A program made the translations under genes and the position numbers. This document shows, piece by piece, positions 19,915 to 28,827 of a DNA stretch of 64,000 nucleotides (positions are counted from its first letter, which is position 1; the number at the start of each line of letters is the position of its first letter). Under the pieces are notes generated by a model. It searched no databases, had not been told where the DNA came from, and saw only the letters and a list, made by a program, of their open reading frames with translations. This DNA is from Oleomonas cavernae. Lineage in GTDB: Bacteria > Pseudomonadota > Alphaproteobacteria > Zavarziniales > Zavarziniaceae. The DNA lies in the NCBI RefSeq assembly GCF_003590945.1, contig NZ_QYUK01000011.1, forward strand, positions 338,001 to 402,000. The letters are read 5' to 3'.

Positions 19915-21108
19915 TCAGATCCACAGGTCGGTGTTTTCCAGGCCCAGCATCACACCGCCCCAGTTCCGGCCGATCGAGTCGACCTGGTTGGCGGCGTGGG
20001 CCTTGCCGGTATGGATGTCCGCCAGGATCCGGGCGAAGGGCAGCCTGTTGAACACGGCCGCGCCGCCGCCCGCCTTGAACAGGCGCAGGGCCAGGTTGGC
20101 ACAGCGTTCCGGCACATCGGCCGACTGAAAGCGATAGCGCAGGCGGTCGGGCAGCAGGACGAATTCGCCGGCACAGGCCTGGCGGTACATGGTGTCCATG
20201 TTCCGGTGCAGGACCAGCTTCATCGTGTCGATCGCCGACGCCGCCTCGGCGCAGGCGAGCTGGGCGCTGGCATCCTCCGCCGTGCGGGAACCGGTGACCG
20301 TGGTACGCTTGGCGCCATAGTCGAGGAAGGCGTTCAGCATGGCCTGCAGCGCGCCGATCGACGCGGTCGAGACAGCCCGGATGAAGACCTGCGGGTGGGG
20401 CATGCGGAACAGCGGATGGGTGTTCACCGCGTTGCCCGGGCTGTCGCACATCATGCCGTCCATGAACTTGTGCGTGCGGTGCTCCGGCACGAAAGCGTCC
20501 TTCACCACGATGTCGTGGCTGCCCGTCCCCTTGAGGCCCAGCGTGTCCCAGGTGTCGACGATCTGATAGTCGGCGCGGGGCAGCAGGAAGGTGCGCATGT
20601 CCATGTTGCCCGAGCCGGGCTCGACCTCGCCGCCCAGGAAGATCCACTGGCAGTGCTCGCAGCCCGACGAGAAGCGCCAGCGCCCGTTGAAGATGTAACC
20701 GCCATCGACCGGCTGGGCGTTGCCCTGGAGCATGTAGGTGGAGGAGACCAGGACCGAGGTATCCTCGCCCCACACGTCCTGTGCCGCCTTGTCGTCGAAC
20801 AGGGCGAGCTGCCAGGGGTGGCAGCCGATGACGCCGTAGCACCAGGCGGCGGACATGTCGCCTTCGCCAAGCGTCATCAGCACGTCGTAGAAGACATTGG
20901 GATGCATCTCGTAACCGCCCCAGCGCCGGGGCTGGAGGACGCGAAACAGCCCGGCCGCCTGCAGGGCGGCGATGGTGGCCGCGGGCAGCCGGCGGGCGCG
21001 TTCCGCCTCGGCCGCCTGTTCGCGCAGGAAGGGGACAAGGGCCCGCGCGCGGGCGCGGATTTCATCCTCGCTGGGAATGCTGGTGTCGAATTCGACGGCG
21101 CCATCCAT
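19915..21108 (-). CDS. HsaA-like flavin-dependent monooxygenase (acyl-CoA dehydrogenase fold)
   Basis: Protein of 397 residues with the acyl-CoA dehydrogenase fold but resembling the oxygenase component of two-component hydroxylases such as HsaA, which hydroxylates a phenolic seco-steroid. Landmarks are LQPRRWGGYEMHP, WCYGVIGCHPWQLALF, GGYIFNGRWRFSSGCEHCQW and a C-terminal AGGGAAVFNRLPFARILADIHTGKAHAANQ-type helix region. It lacks the catalytic Glu motif YGGTNE of true dehydrogenases. The start at ATG 21108 follows GGGGGA; a longer reading frame upstream is less likely. A reductase supplying reduced flavin is needed; the FNR-type gene upstream could contribute electrons but is not the usual HsaB type. 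Exact substrate uncertain. Confidence 0.75.
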   Translation of the reverse strand: MDGAVEFDTSIPSEDEIRARARALVPFLREQAAEAERARRLPAATIAALQAAGLFRVLQPRRWGGYEMHPNVFYDVLMTLGEGDMSAAWCYGVIGCHPWQLALFDDKAAQDVWGEDTSVLVSSTYMLQGNAQPVDGGYIFNGRWRFSSGCEHCQWIFLGGEVEPGSGNMDMRTFLLPRADYQIVDTWDTLGLKGTGSHDIVVKDAFVPEHRTHKFMDGMMCDSPGNAVNTHPLFRMPHPQVFIRAVSTASIGALQAMLNAFLDYGAKRTTVTGSRTAEDASAQLACAEAASAIDTMKLVLHRNMDTMYRQACAGEFVLLPDRLRYRFQSADVPERCANLALRLFKAGGGAAVFNRLPFARILADIHTGKAHAANQVDSIGRNWGGVMLGLENTDLWI

Positions 21109-21413
21109 GATCGATCCCCCGTGCTTGTCCTTGCCGGTCTGCCGCCGGCCTCTTTCCAGTAAAGCGATCTTCAGCGCCCCGGCTCGGACCGGCATCGTCT
21201 AACCGGACTATTGGCTCAGTTATTGGGTTGAATAAGACGCGTATCGCCTTGGTGAAATCGCAAATACCAACCCGTTGGATGGCGAGAAATCCATCCATTA
21301 CTGCATAGATATTGGAGCGGATTTGGAATCCGCCGGATTTGCTCTTGTCTGTCCCGCGCGAAGTCTGGCTTCAGGGGGCGCGGATATTCCTTACGCAAGT
21401 GTGCAACATCGCG
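21109..21413. other. 305-base intergenic region with a palindrome
   Basis: No open gene is supported here. The region separates two same-strand genes, so it probably carries the promoter of the HsaA-like gene. It contains the inverted repeat TGGATGG-N8-CCATCCA at 21276-21297, a possible operator. Confidence 0.45.
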
Positions 21414-22190
21414 TTACCTCTCGACGAAGGCCCGTTCGAACACATAGTCGCCGGGAACGCCCAACTGGGGCGACATCTTGAAACCCCGGGCGTCCAGCAG
21501 GGCCTGAAGATCCTTCAGCATGGCCGGGCTGCCGCAGATCATGACGCGGTCGGTCGCCGGGTCGAGCGGCGGCAGGCCGACATCGGCGAAGACCCGCCCC
21601 GATTCGAGAACCTCGGTGATGCGGCCCTGGTTGTCATAGGGTTCGCGCGTCACCAGCGGGTAGTAGATCAGCTTGCCCCGCACCATCTCGCCGAAGATCT
21701 CGTCACCGGGCAGTTCGTGGCGAAAGAAATCACGATAGGCGAGCTCGCTCGTGTAGCGCACGCCGTGCATGAGCACGATCTTCTCGAAGCGCTCGTACAT
21801 CGCCGGGTCCTTGGCCAGCGACAGGAAGGGGGCGAGGCCCGTGCCGGTCCCCATCAGGTAGAGGTGCCGGCCCGGGCGCAGGTCGTCGAGCAGCAGGGTG
21901 CCGGTCGGCTTGCGGCTGACCAGGATTTCCTGGCCGGGCTCGAGGTGCTGAAGCCGCGAGGTCAGCTTGCCGTCCTGGACCTTGATGCTGAGGAATTCCA
22001 GGTGTTCTTCGTGATTGGCGCTGGCGACGCTGTAGGCGCGCAGCAGCGGGCGGCCGTCGACGGGCAGGCCGATCATGATGAACTGGCCGTTCTCGAAGCG
22101 AAGGCCGGCGCTGCGCGTGGTGCGGAAGCTGAATAGGGTCTCGTTCCAGTGGTGCACGTCGAGGACGCGTTCGGTGCCGATGGTCGACAT
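21414..22190 (-). CDS. fpr: Ferredoxin-NADP reductase (Fpr type)
   Basis: FAD/NADP oxidoreductase of 258 residues of the bacterial subclass I Fpr family. RAYSVAS at 51-57 binds FAD, GTGTGLAPF at 114-122 binds the NADP pyrophosphate, CGSPAMLKDL is the adenosine side, and the protein ends DYVFERAFVER, close to the usual Fpr tail. It moves electrons between NADPH and ferredoxin or flavodoxin. In this operon it could serve the flavin monooxygenase, or the ferredoxin domain of the CYP51 fusion nearby; it could also serve nitrogenase. Start ATG 22190 has GGGA upstream. Confidence 0.88.
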   Translation of the reverse strand: MSTIGTERVLDVHHWNETLFSFRTTRSAGLRFENGQFIMIGLPVDGRPLLRAYSVASANHEEHLEFLSIKVQDGKLTSRLQHLEPGQEILVSRKPTGTLLLDDLRPGRHLYLMGTGTGLAPFLSLAKDPAMYERFEKIVLMHGVRYTSELAYRDFFRHELPGDEIFGEMVRGKLIYYPLVTREPYDNQGRITEVLESGRVFADVGLPPLDPATDRVMICGSPAMLKDLQALLDARGFKMSPQLGVPGDYVFERAFVER

Positions 22191-22204
22191 GGCGTTCCCA
22201 CTCC

Positions 22205-22987
22205 TCAGAGGCCGAAGCCGCCGGAGACGTTGATCTGCTGGCCGGTGATATAGGCGGCCTGGTCCGAGGCCAGGAACACGGCGGCATGGCCGATCTCCTC
22301 GGGCCGGCCGAAGCGCTTCACCGACAGCATCTTCAGCGTCTCCTTGATCCAGTGCTCGTTGAACACGCCGCGTTCCTTCAGCTCCAGGAACATGCCCGCC
22401 TCGATGACGCCGATCAGGACCGAATTGGCGCGGATGCCGTTGACGCCCTCCTCGCGGGCGATGCCCTTGACCAACGCCTCGTTCGCCGCCTTGGGCGCAA
22501 CCGAGAGGCCATCCTTGCGGGGCCACCGCACATGCCCGGCCGAGCCCAGATGGACGAAGGAGCCGCCACCCTTTTCCCGCATATGCGGCACGGCGGCCGA
22601 GACGGTGTTGAAGAAGCCGAAGGTCTCGGTCTCGATCGATCGGCGCCACAGGTCCGGGCTCACATCGGCGATGGGCAACTGCTCCACCACCGGGCCGGCG
22701 GCGAAGACCACGGTGTGGATCCGGCCATGGTCGGCGACGGCAGCGGCCACCATGGCCCGCACATTGGCCGCATCGGTGAGATCGGTCGAATGGGTGCTGG
22801 CTTTGAGGCCCAGGTCGCGGCATTCGCCGGCCAGCGCCTCCGCCACGTCGGCCTTGCGGCGATAGGTGACGGCGATGTCGCTGCCCGCGAGCGCGAAACA
22901 CTTCGCGACCGCGCGGCCGATGCCGCCGCTGCCGCCCACCACCAGGGTGGCGCCGGCCGGGAACTGCCGGGTTGCCTGGTCGGCCAT
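22205..22987 (-). CDS. Short-chain dehydrogenase/reductase, atypical active site
   Basis: SDR of 260 residues. The cofactor motif is VVGGSGGIGRAVAKCF near residue 16, with YRRK after the second strand suggesting NADPH preference. The C-terminus ITGQQINVSGGFGL is classical. The YxxxK catalytic motif is altered: the segment reads GLSVAPKAANEAL, so the Lys is kept but the Tyr position holds Ser. The enzyme may therefore be inactive as a standard SDR or use a variant mechanism. Its ATG overlaps the TetR stop (TGATG), implying coupled translation. A 3-ketosteroid reductase role is conceivable from context but unproven. Confidence 0.8.
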   Translation of the reverse strand: MADQATRQFPAGATLVVGGSGGIGRAVAKCFALAGSDIAVTYRRKADVAEALAGECRDLGLKASTHSTDLTDAANVRAMVAAAVADHGRIHTVVFAAGPVVEQLPIADVSPDLWRRSIETETFGFFNTVSAAVPHMREKGGGSFVHLGSAGHVRWPRKDGLSVAPKAANEALVKGIAREEGVNGIRANSVLIGVIEAGMFLELKERGVFNEHWIKETLKMLSVKRFGRPEEIGHAAVFLASDQAAYITGQQINVSGGFGL

Positions 22988-23754
22988 CAGGCGGCCTCGT
23001 CGAGCTGTTCGATCTGCGCGAGAACGGCCGGCTTGAGGCCGGCGCCATCCTCGGTCAGCAGGTCGAGGGCGACGGCCGGCCGACAAAAGAAGCGCACGAA
23101 ATCGGTCTGCACCCGCTCGATCACGGCGTCGTGCGCTTCGTGCATGCCGTCGGCCACCCAGTTGGCGAGCCTTGTCTGCTGCAGGGCCAGCACCATGCGC
23201 GCCTGGTCGGGGCCCTTGCCGCCGACCATGTGACCTGCCGCGATGCCCCAGGCCAGCACCTGCTCGATCGCGGCGATGCCGCGTTCCCAGATCTGCTGCT
23301 CGTCGCTCGTGGGCTGGGCGGCGGCGTGATACCAGGCATAGCCTTCCTGCAGGATCAGGCGCAGGTAATCGGTGTGTCCCAGCAGGAACTGCATATGGGC
23401 GCGCTGCACCCACAGCATCTGCACCATGGACTGCGGCCGCTCCAGCGAGGCCTGCACCTTCTGCAGCACCGCCTCCAGCATCTCGTTGTCCCGCGCGATC
23501 AGGATGGCCCGGTGCAGTTCCCGTTTGCCCGGATAGAACTGGTAGAGCGTGGCGAGCGAGATGCCCGCTTCCCGTGCCACGTCCTGCATCCGCGCACTGG
23601 CGAAGCCGCCGTCGGCAAAGACCCGCTCGGCCGCGTCCAGGATGTGCTCGCGCGACAGGGCGTCCTTGGCGGCGCGCAGCGCCTGCGCCGCCTGGGCACG
23701 GCGGCGGCCCGCCTCGCTTTCCGCCGGTTCGGCGGTCTTTGGTTCAACGCTCAT
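22987..23754 (-). CDS. TetR-family transcriptional regulator
   Basis: Regulator of 255 residues with a basic, Ala-rich N-terminal extension. The helix-turn-helix covers about residues 36-80 with ILDAAERVFADGGFASARMQDVAREAG and ISLATLYQFYPGKREL. ATG 23754 is preferred over a TTG further upstream, though the GGAAG before it is close. It is divergent from the GMC oxidoreductase operon and overlaps the SDR gene by one base. Two palindromes in the divergent gap are candidate binding sites, so it probably controls both the minus-strand operon and the plus-strand alcohol/sterol operon. Confidence 0.85.
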   Translation of the reverse strand: MSVEPKTAEPAESEAGRRRAQAAQALRAAKDALSREHILDAAERVFADGGFASARMQDVAREAGISLATLYQFYPGKRELHRAILIARDNEMLEAVLQKVQASLERPQSMVQMLWVQRAHMQFLLGHTDYLRLILQEGYAWYHAAAQPTSDEQQIWERGIAAIEQVLAWGIAAGHMVGGKGPDQARMVLALQQTRLANWVADGMHEAHDAVIERVQTDFVRFFCRPAVALDLLTEDGAGLKPAVLAQIEQLDEAA

Positions 23755-23806
23755 GTCTTCCGTCGGGCCATTCGTGCAGATCGGGTGCAGGCCATCATTG
23801 ACAAAC

Positions 23807-23817
23807 AGAACTGTTCT
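23807..23817. promoter_or_regulatory. Palindrome AGAAC-T-GTTCT, candidate operator
   Basis: Perfect 5-1-5 palindrome in the divergent gap between the TetR gene and the GMC oxidoreductase gene. Confidence 0.35.
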
Positions 23818-23827
23818 TTCCAAGATA

Positions 23828-23841
23828 GTAATTGAAATTAC
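23828..23841. promoter_or_regulatory. Palindrome GTAATT-GA-AATTAC, candidate operator
   Basis: Perfect 6-2-6 palindrome, about one helical turn from the AGAAC palindrome. It lies 63 bases before the GMC gene start, a good place for a repressor. Confidence 0.4.
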
Positions 23842-23903
23842 CTACTTTGCAAGGGCCGTTACCGGCCCGGTCAAAGCGAAGGGAAGGCGGAACAGGGGCG
23901 GCA

Positions 23904-25499
23904 ATGCAGGGCGAGGCCTATGATTTCGTTGTCGTCGGGGGCGGATCGGCGGGCTGCATCGTGGCGGCGCGGCTGGCGGCGGGCGCGCGCGTGCTGCTGC
24001 TGGAAGCCGGCGACGCGGCAACCGCGCACCCGGAGACTCAGTCCGCCGACGGCTTCAAGGATGCCTTCAGCAAGGACGCGCTGATGTGGCACCGGATGTC
24101 GGCCCCGCAGGCTGATTGCGGCGGCCGCTCGCTCTATGTCGGTACCGGCCGGGTGATGGGGGGCAGTGGTTCGGTCAACGGCATGGTCTATACCAGGGGC
24201 GACCGCCGCGACTTCGAAAACTGGCCCGCGGGCTGGCGGTGGCAGGATATCGGCCCCGCCTTCGCCGCCGTGGAGGCGCGCCTGGGGGTGAGGCCGCGCC
24301 CGGCGACGCCCTTTGCCCTGGCCTTCATCGATGCGGCGGTCGAGGCCGGCCTGGCCCGCAAGGACGGCCTGAACGACGGCGATCTGGGCGGTGTCGTCGG
24401 CGCCAACGACATGAACTACGAGGGCGACACCCGCCGTTCCTCCTATCGCGCCTTCCTGCACCGGCGGGACCTGCCGGGCCTGACCGTGCGCACCGGCGCC
24501 GCCGTCCGCCGCATCCTGTTCGACGGGTCGAAGGCGGCGGTCGCGGTGGAATTCGCGGCCGATGGCGCGGTCCACCAGGCGCGCGTCGGCCGGGAACTGG
24601 TTTTGTGCGCGGGGGCGCTGGAAACGCCCCGCCTGTTGATGTTGTCCGGCGTCGGCCCGGTGGGCGACCTGGAACGGGTCGGCATCCGCCCGGTGCAGGA
24701 TGCGCCGGGGGTGGGCCGCCACCTGCAGGATCACCCCAATGTCTGCATGTTCTACCGTGCCCGGGCGCCGATCGATTTCCAGTATCCGCAGGTCTACGGC
24801 TTCGACGCCGCCCGCCGCCCGGCCGATGCGCCCAAGGGGCAGGCGCCCGATACCTGCTTTGTCTGCTATGCAGCACCCGCCTCGCTGAAACAGTCGATGG
24901 CGCGCATGGTGCCGATCCTGGCGCTGCCCGGCCGGCTCTATCGCCTCGCCTTCCTGCGCAAGCTGCTGCGCGGGCTGATCGACCTGGCCTTCCTGCTGCC
25001 GCCCTTGCGCCGGTTCGTGGCCCAAGTCTTCGGCATCGTCGTCATCCTGGGCAAGCCGACCTCGCGCGGGCGCATCACGCTCGCCTCTTCGAGCCCGGAC
25101 GTGCCGGCGAAGATCGACCTTGGTTACTACGCGACGCCGCAGGATCGCGAGACGATGCGCGCCGGCATCGCCAAGGCGCGCGACATCGCCGCCCGCGCCA
25201 CCTTGCGTGCCGCCGGCGCCACGCCGCTGTCGGCCGGCGCCAAGCCGGTTTCGGACAAGGCGCTGTGGAAATGGCTGACCGCGGCGACCATGACCACCTT
25301 CCACTTCTGCGGCAGTTGCCGCATGGGCGACGACGCCGACAGCCCGGTCGACACCAGGCTGCGGGTCAAGGGCCTGCGCAACGTGCGCGTGGCCGATGCC
25401 TCCGTCATCCCGGAAATCCCGGTTTCCGCCCTGAACGCGCCGGCCATGATGATCGGCTGGCGCGCGGCGGACTTCATCCTGCAAGGAGACGCGGCATGA
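23904..25499 (+). CDS. GMC-family FAD oxidoreductase
   Basis: Choline dehydrogenase-like GMC flavoprotein of 531 residues that would oxidise a primary or secondary alcohol. VVVGGGSAGCIVAARL at residues 9-24 is the FAD-binding Rossmann motif, GTGRVMGGSGSVNGMVYTRG is GMC signature 1, and GALETPRLLMLSGVGP is signature 2. The active-site region is FHFCGSCRMG followed by ALNAPAMMIGWRAADFI. ATG 23904 has AGGGG upstream; the open frame from 23832 is less likely. Its stop overlaps the aldehyde dehydrogenase start (ATGA), so the two probably act in sequence on one alcohol. Sterol or long-chain alcohol substrates are both plausible. Confidence 0.88.
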   Translation: MQGEAYDFVVVGGGSAGCIVAARLAAGARVLLLEAGDAATAHPETQSADGFKDAFSKDALMWHRMSAPQADCGGRSLYVGTGRVMGGSGSVNGMVYTRGDRRDFENWPAGWRWQDIGPAFAAVEARLGVRPRPATPFALAFIDAAVEAGLARKDGLNDGDLGGVVGANDMNYEGDTRRSSYRAFLHRRDLPGLTVRTGAAVRRILFDGSKAAVAVEFAADGAVHQARVGRELVLCAGALETPRLLMLSGVGPVGDLERVGIRPVQDAPGVGRHLQDHPNVCMFYRARAPIDFQYPQVYGFDAARRPADAPKGQAPDTCFVCYAAPASLKQSMARMVPILALPGRLYRLAFLRKLLRGLIDLAFLLPPLRRFVAQVFGIVVILGKPTSRGRITLASSSPDVPAKIDLGYYATPQDRETMRAGIAKARDIAARATLRAAGATPLSAGAKPVSDKALWKWLTAATMTTFHFCGSCRMGDDADSPVDTRLRVKGLRNVRVADASVIPEIPVSALNAPAMMIGWRAADFILQGDAA

Positions 25500-27075
25500 G
25501 CCTGCCGAATGTTGCCGCCGCCAATGTGGGACCCCGCTCTTCGCCCGCGGTCATCCACTGTATCAACCCGGCGACCGGCGAATCCCTGGGCGACGTGCTG
25601 GTGGCGACGCCAGACGACGTGAGCGCCGCAGTGGAGCGTGCCCGCCTCGCCCAGAAGGCCTGGGGCAGCAGCAGCTTCGCCCAGCGGCGCCGGGTGCTGG
25701 GCCATCTGCTGGACCTGGTCGTGAGCAGGATGGACGACATCTGCGGGGCGGTGGTCGAGGACAGCGGCAAGACGTTCGAGAATGCCTTGCTGGGCGAGGT
25801 CATGCCCGTGTGCAACAAGATCCGCTGGGTGATGAAGCACGGCGAGCGGCACCTGCGGCCCGAGAAGGTCGGCACCGGCATCCTGCTGCACAAGAAGGGC
25901 CGCATCGAGTACCGGCCGCTGGGCGTCGTCGCCTGCATCGTGCCCTGGAATTATCCCTTCCAGAACATCTTCGGTTCCTTCGTGGCGCCCCTGATGGCGG
26001 GCAATGCGGTGGTGATCAAGGCGTCGGAAGCGGTCGCCTGGTCGACCCGCTTCTTCCAGACCCTCATCGACGAGGCCCTGCGCCGCGAGGGCTTCTCCGC
26101 CGACACGGTGCAGATCATCAACGGCTTCGGCGAGACCGGGGCCGCCCTGGTGCGCGCCCGGGTGCAGAAGATCCTGTTCATCGGCTCGGTCGGCAACGGC
26201 CGCCGTATCATCGAAGGCAGCGCGGAACACCTCACCCCCACGGTGATGGAACTGGGCGGCAAGGATCCGATGATCATCTGCGACGATGCGGATCTCGAGC
26301 ATGCGGTTCACTCTGCCTTGGGCGGCTGCTTCATCAACCTGGGGCAAAACTGCATCGCCTCGGAACGGCTGATCGTGATGGAGGGTATTTACGACCGCTT
26401 CGTCGCGGCATTCGGCAAGCGGGCAGGGGCCTTGCGCCAGGGTGTGCCCATCGGCCCCGGCATCCTGGACGTGGGCGCCATCAACACGCGCCAGCAGATG
26501 CGCGTGATCGACGAGTTGGTGACGGATGCGCTGGCCAACGGCGCCCGCGCCCTGGTCGGCGGCCGCCTGCCCGAGGGGCCGGGGCAATTCTATCCGCCCA
26601 CCGTGCTGGTCGATGTGACGCCCGACATGCGTATCGCGCGCGAGGAAGTGTTCGGCCCCGTCGCCCTGATCATGCGGGTGAAGGACGATGCGCAAGCGAT
26701 CGCGCTGGCCAACGGCACGGATTTCGGCCTGCACTCCTCGGTCTTCACCCGCGACAAGGCAAGGGGGAGCGCATTGCCGCGGCACTCGAGGCGGGCGCCA
26801 CCTGCATCAACGATTTCGGCCTGTGCTACCTGAACCAGGACCTGCCCTTCGGCGGGGTGAAATATTCAGGCTTCGGCCGCATGAACGGGCGGGACGGCCT
26901 GCGTGCCTATACCAACGCCAAGGCGGTGCTCAGCGACCGCCTGCCGTTTCCCATCGTGCCGAGACTCTATCCCGTGGGACCGCGCGACTATGCCAAGGCC
27001 CGCCACACCATCCGCCTGATGTTCGGCCGGGGCCTGGGCGCCAAGCTCCGCGCCCTCCTCGGCCTGATGCGCTGA
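25496..27075 (+). CDS. Aldehyde dehydrogenase family protein (frameshift)
   Basis: NAD(P)-dependent aldehyde dehydrogenase. PWNYPFQNIFG at about 150-160 is the cofactor region, MELGGKDP carries the general base E252, and NLGQNCIASERL carries the catalytic C286. The frame changes near 26767 in the G run 26763-26767; with one added G the protein continues through GATCINDFGLCYLNQDLPFGG to about 526 residues. A C-terminal extension after LSDRLPFP, about 50 residues long with basic and hydrophobic character, may associate with the membrane. It is translationally coupled to the GMC oxidoreductase and would convert its aldehyde product to an acid. Confidence 0.83.
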
Positions 27076-27098
27076 CCCTTCGACGACGAGGCACAGTC

Positions 27099-27773
27099 AT
27101 GGACACCGATTTCTTCATCATCTGGGGCGTGACGCTCGCCGTGAACGGCTCGATCATGGCGTTCTTCAACTGGATGTCGAACAACCGCCGCTTCGACAAG
27201 TACCGCATCCGTATCCCCAAGAGCCCGCAGATCCCGCCCTTACGCAAATGGGTCAACGTCAGCCTGAATGGGCTTTTCTCGACCGTGCTGATGATCGGCT
27301 TCTTCTACCTCTTCGGCGACGGGGTGATCTACAAGGGCCTGCCCGGTCCCGCCGGCTTCATCGGTGAGACGCTGGGGGTCCTGCTGCTCTATGATTTCAT
27401 GTACTACTTCCTGCATCGCTTCATGCACTACAAGCCGGTGCTGAAATACGTGCATCGCACCCATCACCTGATCCGCTTCCCGACCGCGCCCGAGAGCATC
27501 TATCTCCACCCGGCCGAGAATTTCGCCGGCCTTGCCCTGCTGCTCCTCGCCATGTGGATCCTGGGGCCGGTTTCGGCCGCTTCCTTCCTGCTCGTGTTCT
27601 TCATCTATTCGGTGATCAACGTGCTGGTGCACACCAATTTCGTGTTCCCGCACCCGGCGTTCCGGCTGTTCAACTTCTGGACCACCAAGCACGACACCCA
27701 TCACTTCCGCATGACCTACAACTACGCCTCGATCTTCCCCTTCTGGGACCAGGCCTTCGGCACCGACAAGTAA
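27099..27773 (+). CDS. Sterol desaturase / fatty acid hydroxylase superfamily protein
   Basis: Di-iron membrane protein of 224 residues. All three histidine boxes are present: HRFMH (106-110), HRTHH (119-123) and HDTHH (198-202). Hydrophobic helices flank them (about 5-25, 55-72, 88-105, 142-178). The superfamily includes sterol C-4 methyl oxidase and sterol C-5 desaturase, both oxygen-dependent. The protein is short for the eukaryotic enzymes, and the specific reaction cannot be read from sequence alone. Position between an aldehyde dehydrogenase and a 3-beta-HSD/decarboxylase-like gene fits C-4 methyl oxidation particularly well, but this is inference. Start ATG 27099 was chosen over the frame open upstream. 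Confidence 0.85.
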   Translation: MDTDFFIIWGVTLAVNGSIMAFFNWMSNNRRFDKYRIRIPKSPQIPPLRKWVNVSLNGLFSTVLMIGFFYLFGDGVIYKGLPGPAGFIGETLGVLLLYDFMYYFLHRFMHYKPVLKYVHRTHHLIRFPTAPESIYLHPAENFAGLALLLLAMWILGPVSAASFLLVFFIYSVINVLVHTNFVFPHPAFRLFNFWTTKHDTHHFRMTYNYASIFPFWDQAFGTDK

Positions 27774-27783
27774 GGGACCGGCA

Positions 27784-28813
27784 ATGACCAAGAAAATTCT
27801 CATCACGGGGGGCAGGGCTTTGTCGGGCGTGCCCTGGTGGACCGCTTCGCCGACCTCGGCGACGAGGTCACCTGCGCCGACGTGAACGACCGGCCGTTCC
27901 GCGGCGATGTCCGCTTCGTGAAGCTGGACATCCGCGATGCGGCCGCAGTTCATGCTGCGCTCGCCGGCATGGACAGCGTCATCCACAATGCCTCGCTGGT
28001 CCACACCAAGCACAACCGGGTCGAGGACGTCTGGGCGGTGAACTTAGGGGGCACGGAGAACATCCTGGCCGCCTGCACCGCCCACAAGATCCCCAAGCTG
28101 GTCTACATCAGCTCGGCCAGCGCGGTCTACGAGGGCGCGGACATCGAACTGGGCGACGAGACGCTGCCCTATTCCAGCATCTCCCAGGCGCCCTATGCCG
28201 ACAGCAAGATCGCGGCCGAGAAGAAGGTCCTGGCCTTCAGCGGCACGGGGCCGACCGTCACCTGCGCGATCCGGCCCCATGTCATCTTCGGCGCCGGCGA
28301 CAACCGCTTCATCCCGGCGATCCTGGACAAGGCCAAGGCCGGCAGGCTCGGCCGGGCCGTGGGCAACCGGGACAAGTTGTCCGACTTCACCTATATCGCC
28401 AACTTGGTCGATGCGGTGGTCGAGGCGGAAGCGGCACTCGAACCCGGCTCGCGCCTGTGTGCCCAAGCCTATTTCATCACCAACGGCGAACCCATGGCCT
28501 TCTTCGACTTCATCGAGAAGGTGATCGTCGAGCTGCGCTATCCGCCGATCAAGGGCAAGGTGCCCTATTGGCTCGCCTATGGCGTGGCCGCGGTGGCGGA
28601 GGCGATCGACACCTTGCGGGGGGCACGCTGAACGCCGAAAACGGCCTGACCCGCTTCTCGGTCCGCTACATGGTTACGCACCATTACTTCAGCATCGAGA
28701 AGGCCAAGCGCGACTTCGGCTGGACGCCCAAGGTCACGCTGGCCGAGGGCATCCGCCTGACCGCGAAGGAACTGGTGGCCCGGCAGCCGTCGATCCTCGG
28801 GCCGGCCAGGTGA
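27784..28813 (+). CDS. 3-beta-hydroxysteroid dehydrogenase-like NAD-dependent epimerase (two frameshifts)
   Basis: Extended SDR related to 3-beta-HSD/NSDHL proteins, the family of sterol C-4 decarboxylases. It has ITGGQGFVGRALVDRF at the N-terminus after frame correction, VIHNASLVHTKHNRVEDVWAVN, and the catalytic YADSK. The sequence breaks at G run 27807-27812 and again at 28618-28623; one G at each restores about 343 residues ending in KRDFGWTPKVTLAEGIRLT, the usual extended-SDR tail. It starts 10 bases after the desaturase gene with AGGGA ahead. It ends 14 bases from the convergent cycloisomerase-like gene. NAD-linked oxidation of a 3-hydroxysteroid is likely; decarboxylase activity is inferred. 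Confidence 0.8.
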
Positions 28814-28827
28814 CGACTTGGTGGTCG

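Noticed and set aside
25496-28813. Pseudogene decay of the sterol-side operon
   Set aside because: The frame breaks are confined to G runs, codon use and motifs are intact on both sides, and the same type of break affects essential nif genes.
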